Below are positions 1 to 8,247 of a DNA stretch of 64,000 bases, one piece after another; the first letter of the stretch is position 1; each line of letters begins with the position of its first letter. This DNA comes from JBPCMN01 sp013695115 (GTDB lineage Bacteria > Actinomycetota > Acidimicrobiia > IMCC26256 > JACDBD01), in NCBI GenBank assembly GCA_051002235.1, contig JBPCMN010000009.1, positions 9,664-73,663 on the forward strand. Reading direction: 5' to 3'. The notes under the pieces were generated by a model. That model searched no databases. It was not told the origin of the DNA and worked only from the letters and a program-made list of their open reading frames with translations. A program made the translations under genes and the position numbers.

Positions 1-2139
1 GCCTATCTGATCGCGGAACGCGAGATCTCGCCGTTCGGCCTGCTCGCGATCACGTTCACCAACAAGGCCGCCGGCGAGATGAAGGAGCGCGTCGCCGGGC
101 TGGTCGGGCCGGTGGCCCGTCGGATGTGGGTCTCGACGTTCCACTCGGCCTGCGCCCGCATCCTACGACGCGAGGCCCCGAAGCTCGGGTATCGGTCGTC
201 GTTCTCGATCTACGACCAGTCCGACTCGGTGCGCCTGGTCGACTACGTGCGGCGTGACCTGAACCTCGACCCCAAGCGGTACCCGCCCCGCAAGTTGCAC
301 GCGTCGATCTCGGCGATGAAGAACGACCTCGTGACCGTGGAGCAGGCCCAGGCCGACGCGATGACCCAACCGGAGCGGCGACTCGCAGACGTGTACCGCG
401 AGTACCAGCGGCGCCTCCTCGAGGCGTCGGCGGCCGACTTCGACGACCTCCTCCTGCTGGCCGTTCGCCTGTTCCGCGAGCACCCCGATTCGCTCGCGCA
501 CTGGCGAGGTCGTTTCCGTCACGTCCTGGTCGACGAGTTCCAGGACACCAATCAGGCCCAATGGGAGCTCGTGCGCATGCTGAGCGAAGAGCACCGCAAC
601 GTCACGGTTGTGGGTGACCAGGATCAGAGTGTGTACCGCTTTCGCGGAGCTGATTACCGGAACCTCCTGCGCTTCGAAGAGGAGTTCCCGGAAGCGACCG
701 TCATCATCCTCGAGCAGAACTACCGCTCGACCCAGCGCATCCTCGACGCCGCCAACGCCGTCATCGCCAACAACGCCGCCCGCAAGCCCAAGCACCTCTG
801 GACCGAGCAGGTCGGGGGCGAGCTCATCACCCGCTACCACGCCGAGGACGAGCGCGACGAGGCCGCCTACGTCACCCACGAGATCGCCCGCCTGACCGAC
901 ACTGAGGGGTGCCGCTTCTCCGACCTCGCTGTCTTCTACCGGATGAACGCCCAGAGCCGCGTCATCGAGGAATCGCTCGTGCGGGCCGGCATCCCGTACC
1001 GCGTCGTGGGCGGCGTGAAGTTCTACGACCGCCGCGAAGTGAAGGACGCGCTCGCGTATCTCCGCAGCCTGGTCAACCCCGACGACGAGGTGAGCTGGAA
1101 GCGCATCGTCAATACGCCCAAGCGGGGCGTGGGCGACACGTCGGTGGCCAAGGTCTCGGCCCACGCCCAGGCCGCCGGCCTCACCTTCCGCGGCGCGCTC
1201 GAGCAGGCGGCGGCGGCCGGGGTCGGGGGCAAGGCGCTCGGCGGTGTCCAGGACCTGCTCGAGATCATGAGCGAGGTCGCGGGCGCGGCCGACACCGGCG
1301 TGGCCGCCACGGTCGAGGCCGTGCTCGAGGACACCGGCTACCTGGCCGAGCTCGAAGCCGACCGCTCGCTCGAGTCCGAGTCGCGCATCGAGAACCTGCG
1401 CGAGCTCGTCGGCGTGTGCCGCGAGTTCGACGAGGCGCTCGCCCGCGGCGACGTCACCGGACTGGCCGGCATCGCCGGGGACGGCGGTGAAGGCGACAAC
1501 GAACCGACGATCCCGACCGGCCTGGGACGGGTGCAGGCGTTCCTCGAGGCGGTCGGGCTCGTCACCGACCTCGACGACCTCGAAGGCGAGCAGAGCACGG
1601 TCACGCTGATGACCCTGCACTCGGCCAAGGGACTGGAGTTCCCGGTGGTCTTCCTCACCGGGCTCGAGGACGGGATCTTCCCCCACCTCCGCAGCCTGGG
1701 CGATCCCGACGAGCTCGAGGAGGAGCGGCGCCTCTGTTATGTCGGCATCACGCGCGCACGGGAGCGGCTCTACCTGTGCCACGCTTGGAGCCGCACGCTC
1801 TTCGGTACCACCGACTACTACCCGCCCAGCCGCTTCCTCGACGAGGTCCCCGAGGAGCTGGTGCACGCGCTCGGCGTCGAACGGTCCGGCGGGATCGGCG
1901 CCCACCGCGAAGCGGTCGTGTCGGCCGCGCTCCGAGGGGACGGCGCACCCGCCGGCGCCCGCGGCGCCGAGAGCCTGGCGCTCAGAGTCGGCGACGACGT
2001 GGGCCACGAGACCTTCGGCGAGGGCGTCGTCCTCGACCTCATCGGCAACGGTGACCGCACCGAAGCGGTGATCCGCTTCCGTGACGTCGGCGAGAAGCGC
2101 CTGCTCCTCGCGTGGGCGCCGCTCCAGAAGCTCTCGTGA
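1..2139 (+). CDS. pcrA: UvrD/PcrA-type superfamily 1 DNA helicase, 5' end outside the window
   Basis: ATP-dependent 3'-5' DNA helicase of the UvrD/PcrA family, acting in nucleotide excision repair and replication-fork maintenance. The frame is open from base 1, so the gene begins upstream. Visible residues (numbered from base 1) include motif Ia ITFTNKAAGEMKER at about 17-30, motif II VDEFQDTNQ near 177, motif III VVGDQDQSVYRFRGAD near 203, motif IV NYRST near 240, motif V TLHSAKGLEFP near 538 and motif VI VGITRARERLYL near 581. The Walker A (motif I) and first tens of residues are missing. The C-terminal part after residue 640 resembles the PcrA tail that ends in a Tudor-like fold. Its stop overlaps the GTG of the next gene by four bases. 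Family assignment is firm; PcrA versus UvrD naming is less so. Confidence 0.95.
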   Translation, partial: AYLIAEREISPFGLLAITFTNKAAGEMKERVAGLVGPVARRMWVSTFHSACARILRREAPKLGYRSSFSIYDQSDSVRLVDYVRRDLNLDPKRYPPRKLHASISAMKNDLVTVEQAQADAMTQPERRLADVYREYQRRLLEASAADFDDLLLLAVRLFREHPDSLAHWRGRFRHVLVDEFQDTNQAQWELVRMLSEEHRNVTVVGDQDQSVYRFRGADYRNLLRFEEEFPEATVIILEQNYRSTQRILDAANAVIANNAARKPKHLWTEQVGGELITRYHAEDERDEAAYVTHEIARLTDTEGCRFSDLAVFYRMNAQSRVIEESLVRAGIPYRVVGGVKFYDRREVKDALAYLRSLVNPDDEVSWKRIVNTPKRGVGDTSVAKVSAHAQAAGLTFRGALEQAAAAGVGGKALGGVQDLLEIMSEVAGAADTGVAATVEAVLEDTGYLAELEADRSLESESRIENLRELVGVCREFDEALARGDVTGLAGIAGDGGEGDNEPTIPTGLGRVQAFLEAVGLVTDLDDLEGEQSTVTLMTLHSAKGLEFPVVFLTGLEDGIFPHLRSLGDPDELEEERRLCYVGITRARERLYLCHAWSRTLFGTTDYYPPSRFLDEVPEELVHALGVERSGGIGAHREAVVSAALRGDGAPAGARGAESLALRVGDDVGHETFGEGVVLDLIGNGDRTEAVIRFRDVGEKRLLLAWAPLQKLS

Positions 2140-2603
2140 GCGAGGCCCGGGTTCACCGGTACCAGGCGCACTGCTCGTGGCGGGGATCGACCGGGGCCGG
2201 GTACGAGGGGTACGGCCGCGCCCACGAGGCCGGCGCGCCACCCGCGACCGCGGTGATGACGCTGTCGTCCGACCCGGCCTTCCGCGGCGACCCGACGCTG
2301 CTCAACCCCGAGCAGCTCGTCGTGCTGGCGGCGTCGTCGTGTCAGCTGCTCTCGTTCCTCGCGGTGGCGGCCCGAGCCCGGCTCGATGTGCGCGAGTACG
2401 ACGACGAGGCCGAAGCCGAGATGGACGAGGGTGACCCGCCGGCGCGCATCACCCGCATCGTGCTCCGCCCCCGGATCGTGTTGGCGGCGGGGCCGACGCG
2501 TGACCGGGTGGAGCATCTCGTCGACGTGGCCCACCGCGAGTGCTTCATCGCCAACTCGCTGCGTTCCGAGATGACGATTCAGCCGACGATCGAATTCTGC
2601 TAG
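2136..2603 (+). CDS. OsmC/Ohr-family peroxiredoxin-like protein
   Basis: A 155-residue OsmC-family protein, a group of cytoplasmic thiol-dependent peroxidases that reduce organic hydroperoxides. The two cysteines expected for the active pair are present: C69 in ASSCQLLSFL and C136 in HRECFIANS, each in its usual helical context. The GTG start at 2136 overlaps the helicase stop (GTGA). A longer in-frame ATG at 2112 would sit inside the helicase and adds nothing resembling the family. The gene is probably translationally coupled to the helicase. A strong hairpin follows its stop. The exact substrate is not evident. Confidence 0.85.
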   Translation: MSEARVHRYQAHCSWRGSTGAGYEGYGRAHEAGAPPATAVMTLSSDPAFRGDPTLLNPEQLVVLAASSCQLLSFLAVAARARLDVREYDDEAEAEMDEGDPPARITRIVLRPRIVLAAGPTRDRVEHLVDVAHRECFIANSLRSEMTIQPTIEFC

Positions 2604-2609
2604 TTCCCA

Positions 2610-2656
2610 TTCTCGAGGCTGTGCAGTGCGGATTCCGCACGTCTCCGCCTCGAGAA
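2610..2656. terminator. Nested hairpin between convergent genes, probable bidirectional terminator
   Basis: Outer arms TTCTCGAGGC (2610-2619) and GCCTCGAGAA (2647-2656) are perfectly complementary. They enclose a second perfect stem GTGCGG/CCGCAC (2626-2631 and 2635-2640). It lies exactly between the stop of the OsmC-like gene and the stop of the minus-strand gene that follows, as expected for a shared terminator. There is no clear T tract. Confidence 0.7.
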
Positions 2657-3124
2657 CTAGCCGGCGGAGAGGGTCGGTGCCGGGAGCCGCTTCCGGACGT
2701 CGATGATGAGGATCCCCTTGTCGGGCCCGGCTTTGGGGACGGTCACCTCGAACCGCTCGAGCTCCTCGCTCTGGAATCGGCGGTCGCCGCACGCGAACCG
2801 GTCGAACTGATCCTTCCACTTCACCGAGCAATTCGGGAGGTCCGACTGGTTGACCGCCAGCGCGACGACCTCGCCGTCCTCGAGCGCGAACACGATGCTG
2901 TCGTCGCCACCGAACGGGTCGGGGATGTAGTACGGACCCTCCTCACGAACCGAGTCCTCGACGTTGGACGCGAGCCCGGCCTCGAACGGCTGCGGCTTCT
3001 GGGGCGTGCTCCCGCCGTCTCGACCGGTCGATGCCACCAGCAGCACGGCCACGGCCACGCCCGCGAGCACGACCGCGCCGCCGGCGAACAGCAGCAAGTG
3101 AAGGTCGTCGCGGGCGGGGGGCAC
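2657..3124 (-). CDS. Membrane-anchored protein of unknown function
   Basis: About 155 residues. A hydrophobic segment at about residues 8-28 (LLLFAGGAVVLAGVAVAVLLV) is followed by a soluble, acidic domain ending in ILIIDVRKRLPAPTLSAG. The soluble part has two cysteines (in LPNCSVKWKD and RFACGDRRF) that could form a disulphide if the domain is extracytoplasmic. The GTG at 3124 is chosen because it places the membrane segment at the N terminus; a TTG at 3136 is an alternative. The open frame extends upstream to 3631 but that part is antisense to the B12-binding gene. No family recognised. Confidence 0.6.
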   Translation of the reverse strand: MPPARDDLHLLLFAGGAVVLAGVAVAVLLVASTGRDGGSTPQKPQPFEAGLASNVEDSVREEGPYYIPDPFGGDDSIVFALEDGEVVALAVNQSDLPNCSVKWKDQFDRFACGDRRFQSEELERFEVTVPKAGPDKGILIIDVRKRLPAPTLSAG

Positions 3125-3175
3125 GCCGCCAGTCAAGCATGGGTATCGTGAGCGGCCCGAGCGGGGGAGCGAACC

Positions 3176-3592
3176 ATGCAGCGGCGCTACCGCGTCGTCA
3201 TCGCCAAGCCCGGCCTCGACGGCCACGACCGCGGCGCCAAGGTGATCGCCCGCGCCCTGCGCGACGCGGGCTTCGAGGTCATCTATACCGGGGTGCACCA
3301 GACGCCCGAGCAGGTTGCGGAGACCGCGCTCCAGGAGGACGCCGACGCCGTCGGGCTGTCGGTGCTCTCGGGCGCGCACCTCACGCTCTTCCCCCGGGTG
3401 GTCGAGCTGCTGCGGGGGAAGGGCATCGACGACGTCCTCGTCTTCGGCGGCGGGATCATTCCCGAGGGTGACGTCGGCAAGCTGAAGGACGCGGGGCTTG
3501 CGGCCCTGTTCACGCCGGGTGCGCAGCTGGCCGACATCACCGGCTGGCTCGAGCACGCCCTCGACGAACGAGAAACGCAGCCCGCGAGCTAG
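3176..3592 (+). CDS. Stand-alone B12-binding subunit of an acyl-CoA mutase (methylmalonyl-CoA mutase C-terminal type)
   Basis: A 138-residue cobalamin-binding domain. It carries the DxHxxG signature (D15-G-H17-D-R-G20), in which the histidine is the lower cobalt ligand, followed by the SxL motif (S62-V-L64) and the GGG turn (91-93). Such stand-alone domains pair with a separate catalytic TIM-barrel subunit in methylmalonyl-, isobutyryl- or ethylmalonyl-type CoA mutases; the partner is not in this window. It lies 13 bases before sucC, which fits a route from methylmalonyl-CoA to succinyl-CoA and succinate (inference). Which acyl-CoA is used cannot be told from this subunit. Confidence 0.88.
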   Translation: MQRRYRVVIAKPGLDGHDRGAKVIARALRDAGFEVIYTGVHQTPEQVAETALQEDADAVGLSVLSGAHLTLFPRVVELLRGKGIDDVLVFGGGIIPEGDVGKLKDAGLAALFTPGAQLADITGWLEHALDERETQPAS

Positions 3593-3605
3593 CGTCCCCC
3601 TTCGC

Positions 3606-4754
3606 ATGGACCTGTTCGAGTACCAGGGCAAGCAACTCTTCGCGCGCTACGACATCCCGGTCTCGCCCGGCGAGGCGGTCACCACCGTCGACGCCGCGGT
3701 GGCCGCTGCCGACCGGATCGGCTACCCGGTCGTCGTGAAGGCGCAGGTGCAGGTGGGGGGGCGGGGCAAGGCGGGCGGGATCAAGATCGCCGCCAATGCC
3801 GACGAGGCCCGCGCCCACGCCACCGCCATCCTCGGGATGGACATCAAGGGCCACACCGTGCGCACCCTCTGGATCGAGCAGGCCAGCGACATCGCCGACG
3901 AGCACTACGCGTCGTTCACACTCGACCGCGCCGCCAAGCTCCACCTCGGCATGCTGTCGGCGAAGGGCGGCATGGACATCGAGGCGGTCGCGGTCGAAGA
4001 CCCCGATGCCATCGCCCGCCTCCACGTCGACCCGGTCGACGGGTTGACCGAGGGCCGCTGCCGCGAGTGGGTGAGGTCGGCCCAGCTCGACGAGACGGCC
4101 CACGACGGCGTCGTCGACATCCTGCTCGAGCTCTACCGCGCCTACACCGACGGTGATGCCGACCTGGTCGAGATCAACCCGCTCGTGGTGTTGCAGGACG
4201 GCCGAGTGCACGCGCTCGACGCCAAGGTGTCACTCGACTCCAACGCCGCTTTCCGTCATCCCGAGTGGGAGGACTACGAGGCCACCCAGGAGCTCGACGC
4301 CCGCGAGCGGGAAGCGCGCGAGAAGGGCCTCCAGTACATCGGCCTCGACGGCAGCGTCGGCGTCATCTGCAACGGTGCCGGCATGACGATGGCGACCCTC
4401 GACGTCGTGACCGAGGTGGGCGGGAGCGCCGCCAACTTCCTCGACGTCGGCGGCGGGGCGGGTGCCGACGTGCTCGCCAACGCGATCGAGGTCGTCAACA
4501 ACGACCCCGGGGTGCGGTCGATCCTCATCAACATCTTCGGCGGGATCACCAAATGCGACGAGGTCGCGCTGGGGGTCGTCGAGGCACTGGAGCGGGTCGA
4601 CCTGCGCTCGCCGATCGTGATCCGCCTCGACGGCACCAATGCCGCCGAGGGGCGCACCATCCTGAACGAGCGCGCGTCCGAACAGCTCATCCCCCAGCCG
4701 ACCATGCTCGACGCCGCCCGCAAGGCAGTGGAGATCGCCGGGGTCGCCGCGTGA
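3606..4754 (+). CDS. sucC: Succinyl-CoA ligase (ADP-forming), beta subunit
   Basis: A 382-residue beta subunit of the TCA-cycle enzyme that converts succinyl-CoA to succinate with formation of ATP or GTP. It opens with the family's MDLFEYQGKQLFARYDIPV. It has the ATP-grasp region (VVVKAQVQVGGRGKAGGIK), LVEINPLVV near residue 190 and the CoA-ligase part with NGAGMTMATLDVV and INIFGGITKCDEVA. Length is normal. The ATG at 3606 gives the standard N terminus; the upstream open frame is antisense or overlap. Its stop overlaps the sucD GTG, so the two subunits are likely made in equal amounts. Confidence 0.97.
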   Translation: MDLFEYQGKQLFARYDIPVSPGEAVTTVDAAVAAADRIGYPVVVKAQVQVGGRGKAGGIKIAANADEARAHATAILGMDIKGHTVRTLWIEQASDIADEHYASFTLDRAAKLHLGMLSAKGGMDIEAVAVEDPDAIARLHVDPVDGLTEGRCREWVRSAQLDETAHDGVVDILLELYRAYTDGDADLVEINPLVVLQDGRVHALDAKVSLDSNAAFRHPEWEDYEATQELDAREREAREKGLQYIGLDGSVGVICNGAGMTMATLDVVTEVGGSAANFLDVGGGAGADVLANAIEVVNNDPGVRSILINIFGGITKCDEVALGVVEALERVDLRSPIVIRLDGTNAAEGRTILNERASEQLIPQPTMLDAARKAVEIAGVAA

Positions 4755-5638
4755 GCATCTTCGTCGACGAGAACACGAAGGTCGTCTATCAGGGGCTCAC
4801 CGGGAGTCAAGGTCGGTTCTACGGACTCCGCAACCGCGCCTACGGCACGCAGGTGGTGGCGGGGACGAACCCGAAGAAGGCCGGCAGCGACGTGGAGGGG
4901 ATCCCGATCTACGCCACCGTGGCGGACGCGCGCGAGGCGACCGGTGCGACGGTGTCGTGCGTGTTCATCCCCGCGCCGGGCGTCGAGGGCGCGGTGATGG
5001 AGGCGGCGCGGGCCGGGATGGAGCTGGTGATCGTGATCACCGAAGGGGTTCCGGCCCACGACGAGGCTCGCTTCTACAACGAGCTGCGCCGCAACCACCC
5101 CGGCACGCAGCTGCTCGGGCCCAACTGCCCCGGGGTCATCACGCCGGGGCAGTGCAACATCGGGATCACGCCGGGGGAGATCGCCAAGCCCGGCGGCCCG
5201 GTCGGCATCGTCAGCCGGTCCGGCACGCTCACCTACCAGGCGCTGCACGAGATGACCCAGCAGGGCATCGGGCAGACGACGTGCGTGGGCATCGGTGGGG
5301 ATCCGGTGCCGGGCACGAGCTTCATCGACTGCCTGACCCGCTTCGAGTCCGATCCCGACACCAAGGCTGTCATCATGATCGGCGAGATCGGAGGATCGGC
5401 GGAGGAGGAAGCGGCCGAATTCGTCAAGGAAAAGATGTCGACGACGCCGGTCGTCGCCTATATCGCCGGTGTCACCGCCCCGCCGGGGAAGAAGATGGGC
5501 CATGCCGGCGCGATCGTCTCGGGGAACAAGGGCACGGCCGCGGCCAAAATCGAGGCGCTCGAGGATGCCGGCTGCACCGTTGCCCGCAACCCGACCGAGA
5601 TCGGTGGCCTCATGGCCGACGTGGTCAAGCGCCTGTGA
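4751..5638 (+). CDS. sucD: Succinyl-CoA ligase (ADP-forming), alpha subunit
   Basis: A 295-residue alpha subunit and partner of SucC. It starts SIFVDENTKVVYQGLTGSQG. It contains the CoA-binding Rossmann region, LLGPNCPGVITPG, and GKKMGHAGAIVSG, in which H251 is the histidine phosphorylated during catalysis. The GTG at 4751 overlaps the sucC stop (GTGA). All key residues are intact. Confidence 0.97.
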   Translation: MSIFVDENTKVVYQGLTGSQGRFYGLRNRAYGTQVVAGTNPKKAGSDVEGIPIYATVADAREATGATVSCVFIPAPGVEGAVMEAARAGMELVIVITEGVPAHDEARFYNELRRNHPGTQLLGPNCPGVITPGQCNIGITPGEIAKPGGPVGIVSRSGTLTYQALHEMTQQGIGQTTCVGIGGDPVPGTSFIDCLTRFESDPDTKAVIMIGEIGGSAEEEAAEFVKEKMSTTPVVAYIAGVTAPPGKKMGHAGAIVSGNKGTAAAKIEALEDAGCTVARNPTEIGGLMADVVKRL

Positions 5639-5654
5639 TCAGTAACCTGCGCCC

Positions 5655-6017
5655 ATGACGCAGCCACCCCCGCCCGGCTCGCCCCCGCCCGGCGAGCCGG
5701 CGCCCGGCGAGCCGGCGCCCGGCACCCCCCAACCGTCGGCGCAGTGGACGGCGCCGGCCTACCCGGCGACGACGGCGTCGCCCCGCACCAGCGGCCTGGC
5801 GGTGGCGTCGCTGATCACCGGCATCCTGTTCTGCTTCTTCGTCACGCCGGTCGTCGCCGTGATCACGGGCCACATCGCCCTCGACCAGATCGCCGACTCG
5901 GAGGGGATGAAGAAGGGACGGGGAATGGCGATCGCCGGTGCCACCCTGGGCTGGATCTGGTTGGGCCTGACCGTCCTCGCTCTCGCCGGCTGGCTGGTCA
6001 GCATCCTCACGTTCTGA
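5655..6017 (+). CDS. DUF4190-type small membrane protein
   Basis: A 120-residue protein with a Pro/Gly-rich cytoplasmic-type N terminus (about residues 1-46, repeats of PGEPAPG) followed by two hydrophobic helices at roughly 48-75 and 90-118. The sequence between them (GHIALDQI) matches the DUF4190 pattern of actinobacterial membrane proteins, whose function is unknown. It starts 16 bases after sucD. Its last 11 bases overlap the 3' end of the convergent DUF4202-like gene. Confidence 0.8.
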   Translation: MTQPPPPGSPPPGEPAPGEPAPGTPQPSAQWTAPAYPATTASPRTSGLAVASLITGILFCFFVTPVVAVITGHIALDQIADSEGMKKGRGMAIAGATLGWIWLGLTVLALAGWLVSILTF

Positions 6018-6519
6018 GGGCACGGGCGAGCGCGGCCCGCTCGTCCTCACCCAGTTCGAGCGTCAACGCCAGTGCCTTCCCCGCGTCGCTCATCTTGACC
6101 AGCGTCTTGCGCACGACGTCGTCCATCTTCTCGGTGTCGAGGCGGTCCGCCAGCGCGTCGAACTGCGTCTCGAGGAACACCAGGCACAGCGCGTCCTCGA
6201 GCGCCTGGACCTCGGGGTCTTTCCCCAGGCCGCGCTTGCGGATGATCGCTTGCACCCGTTCGATCAGGTCGGGCTCGTAACCCGCGCCGGCGAGCGCGTC
6301 ACCGGCGACCCGACCGTGGAGGTCGTGCAGCGCCCGCCGCCACCGCAGATAGCCCGACCGACCGTCGGGGTACGAGTCGCGGGGGATCTCCCAGCGGCGG
6401 ACGTGATGGGCCCGGGCGGCGAGCAGCAGCTCCTCGGACGCGTCCGGCCGGAGACGCCGCACCCACCCCGTGACCAGCTCGGCGTGGGCGAGCTCCTTGG
6501 GCCGCTCCTCGCCCCGCAC
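6007..6519 (-). CDS. DUF4202-like protein, start codon unclear
   Basis: About 170 residues from the GTG at 6519. The sequence (ASEELLLAARAHHVRRWEIP, SGYLRWRRALH, LEDALCLVFLE) matches the helical DUF4202 family of unknown function, often compared with HD-like proteins. The upstream frame (6520-6594) encodes ERFERAVAAIDAANANDP, which looks like the genuine family N terminus. No ATG, GTG, TTG or CTG occurs in that frame before an in-frame stop, so the true start is uncertain. Either the protein begins at 6519 and is short, or it uses a rare start, or the sequence carries an indel here. Confidence 0.75.
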   Translation of the reverse strand: MRGEERPKELAHAELVTGWVRRLRPDASEELLLAARAHHVRRWEIPRDSYPDGRSGYLRWRRALHDLHGRVAGDALAGAGYEPDLIERVQAIIRKRGLGKDPEVQALEDALCLVFLETQFDALADRLDTEKMDDVVRKTLVKMSDAGKALALTLELGEDERAALARALRT

Positions 6520-6589
6520 GTCGATGCGGTGCGGGTCGTTGGCGTTGGCGGCGTCGATGGCCGCGACCGCGCGCTCGAACCGCTCGGAG

Positions 6590-7042
6590 TCAGACCGTGC
6601 CGGTCGCGCCGCGCTCGTTCCTGATCAGTACGGCGCCGACGATCGACGCGAGCGCGGCGATGAGCAGCAGCCAGTATCCGAAGCCGGTGTCGGTCGTGCC
6701 TTTGTCTTGGATGAGGTAGGCGAGCGCCAGGATGGCGGAGAAGAAGCCCAACGCCAGCAACAACTGAGTGAAGCCGAAGCCCAAGAAGCCTCGCGAGAGG
6801 TCGACGTTGGCGAATTTCGTCAGGACGACGAGGAGGCCCGCCACCACCGCGAAGATCGCGATGAGGGTCGCCACCGGGAACAGAAACGGGAAGTCGCTGC
6901 TCCAGGCGCTGAAGTTCTTGTCGACGGTCTCGAGCTCGGCATTGAATGTCTCTTGCTTGTAGAAGGGCAGGAACGAGGCGATCAACGCGACCGCTCCCGC
7001 CGCCATGACCACGATCTCGCCCGGTGTGATCTTGTTGTCCAC
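6590..7042 (-). CDS. Small polytopic membrane protein, first of a paralogous set
   Basis: A 150-residue protein with about four hydrophobic helices (near 10-27, 52-75, 83-105 and 120-140). It begins with GTG at 7042, preceded by GGAGG ten bases upstream. The opening DNKITPGEIVVMAAGAVALI and the tail VGAVLIRNER are shared with the next gene (7075-7476), so the two are tandem duplicates. This copy has an insertion of about 17 residues after the first helix (QETFNAELETVDKNFSAWSS). Function unknown. Confidence 0.75.
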   Translation of the reverse strand: MDNKITPGEIVVMAAGAVALIASFLPFYKQETFNAELETVDKNFSAWSSDFPFLFPVATLIAIFAVVAGLLVVLTKFANVDLSRGFLGFGFTQLLLALGFFSAILALAYLIQDKGTTDTGFGYWLLLIAALASIVGAVLIRNERGATGTV

Positions 7043-7074
7043 TGGATCCAAACCTCCGTCGTGTCGGACGCCGC

Positions 7075-7476
7075 TCAGGCCTGCCGTTCGTTCCTCATGA
7101 TCACTGCCCCGACGACCGACCCGACCCCCGCGATCAACAGGAGGTAGTAGCCGAAGCCGAAGTCGACGCTGCCCTTCTCGGCGATCAGGAAGGCGATCGC
7201 CAGGATGGCGGCGAAGAAGCCCAGTGCGAGAAGAAGCTGGACGAACCCGAATCCGAGCACACCCGCCGAGAGATTCACGTTGGCGAACTTCACGAGGGCG
7301 ACGAGCACGGCGGCCGCCACCACGAAGAGGGCGATGAGCGTCGCCACCGGGAACAACCCCTCGTCGAAGGAGTTCGCTGACTCCCCGTTCTTGTAGAAGG
7401 GAAGGAATGCGGCGATCAGGCCGACCGCCCCCGCCGCCAGCACCACGATCTCGCCCGGTGTGACCTTGTTGTTCAC
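7075..7476 (-). CDS. Small polytopic membrane protein, tandem paralogue
   Basis: A 133-residue paralogue of the gene at 6590-7042: NNKVTPGEIVVLAAGAVGLI at the start, a central LVKFANVNLSAGVLGFGF and the terminal VGAVIMRNERQA. Four hydrophobic helices are predicted by eye. The GTG start at 7476 has a GGAGG ten bases upstream, the same arrangement as in its duplicate, so the leader was copied with the gene. The 32-base gap to the downstream copy suggests co-transcription. Function unknown. Confidence 0.75.
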   Translation of the reverse strand: MNNKVTPGEIVVLAAGAVGLIAAFLPFYKNGESANSFDEGLFPVATLIALFVVAAAVLVALVKFANVNLSAGVLGFGFVQLLLALGFFAAILAIAFLIAEKGSVDFGFGYYLLLIAGVGSVVGAVIMRNERQA

Positions 7477-7571
7477 TGGTTCTCGACCTCCATTTCACGA
7501 AAGGTGCCGTACCGGGCACCCGCGGAAGCTAGCTGATCATGGCCCTTGTGGGATTGCAAGCATCAGGTCAG

Positions 7572-7611
7572 ACGCGAAACGGCCCCCACTCCTGCGGGGG
7601 CCGTTTCGCGT
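7572..7611 (-). terminator. 16-base-pair perfect hairpin, probable terminator
   Basis: ACGCGAAACGGCCCCC (7572-7587) and GGGGGCCGTTTCGCGT (7596-7611) are exact inverted repeats around an 8-base loop. It lies 13 bases downstream of the stop of the minus-strand gene at 7625-8131 and upstream of the next minus-strand start. It probably separates the third membrane paralogue from the tandem pair. Confidence 0.8.
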
Positions 7612-7624
7612 GACTCGCTTCGGG

Positions 7625-8131
7625 CTACGCCGTCGGTGGGGTAGTCGGTGGCGCAGGAGGAGGCGGCGGCGCGGCGGGGCCTCCGGCAGCACCGGCGTCC
7701 GCCGGGTCCTGCATCTTCAGGAACGCACCGGCGACGAGGCCGAGCGCCGCGATCATCGCGACGAAGAGACCGAACTTCCGGTCCAGGTCGCCGAGGTCGA
7801 CGCCGAACGCCGAGACGCTGTCGGTGATCAGGAGCCGCAGCAGCACGAGCACTGCCGCCAGACCACCCAGGATCAGGTGGACTTGGCCCCACGTGAGCGA
7901 TCCGACCTTGGGCATCTCGGTCGTGGTGAAGCGGGCGAGCGCAATTTGCACCGCCATGGCGAGCGCGAGCAACAGCGGTATCCAACCGAAGAAGAAGTAG
8001 TCGAAACCGTTGCGGTTCGCGTCTCCGAAGTCGCTGTCGAGCCCGTACCAGGGCAGGAACATCGCGATCAGGAAGACGATCGCGCTGATCGCGACGATCC
8101 GGTCTCCGGTCGTGAGCTTGTTGAGATCCAT
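7625..8131 (-). CDS. Small polytopic membrane protein, distant paralogue with Pro-rich tail
   Basis: A 168-residue protein with about four hydrophobic helices. It starts MDLNKLTTGDRIVAISAIVF, the same layout as the two neighbours (short polar head with a TPGE/TTGD turn, then helix), so it is likely a distant relative. It ends in a flexible Pro/Ala/Thr tail (PAAPPPPPAPPTTPPTA). The ATG at 8131 is used; the longer frame upstream is not protein-like. Function unknown. Confidence 0.75.
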   Translation of the reverse strand: MDLNKLTTGDRIVAISAIVFLIAMFLPWYGLDSDFGDANRNGFDYFFFGWIPLLLALAMAVQIALARFTTTEMPKVGSLTWGQVHLILGGLAAVLVLLRLLITDSVSAFGVDLGDLDRKFGLFVAMIAALGLVAGAFLKMQDPADAGAAGGPAAPPPPPAPPTTPPTA

Positions 8132-8247
8132 GCACAGCCTCCGACGACTGCTCGAGGTGAATCGCCGGGTGCGGCGACCGGGGAAGCACACCACGGGCGC
8201 CGTGCTTATTGCAAGAGCCGTTCCCGGCCCGGGGGTAGCTTGAGCCC

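Noticed and set aside
163..2241. Long minus-strand open frame (692 codons) antisense to the helicase gene
   Set aside because: Its translation is rich in Arg, Gly, Val and Asp with no motif, while the plus strand shows all helicase motifs. Long antisense frames are expected at this GC content.
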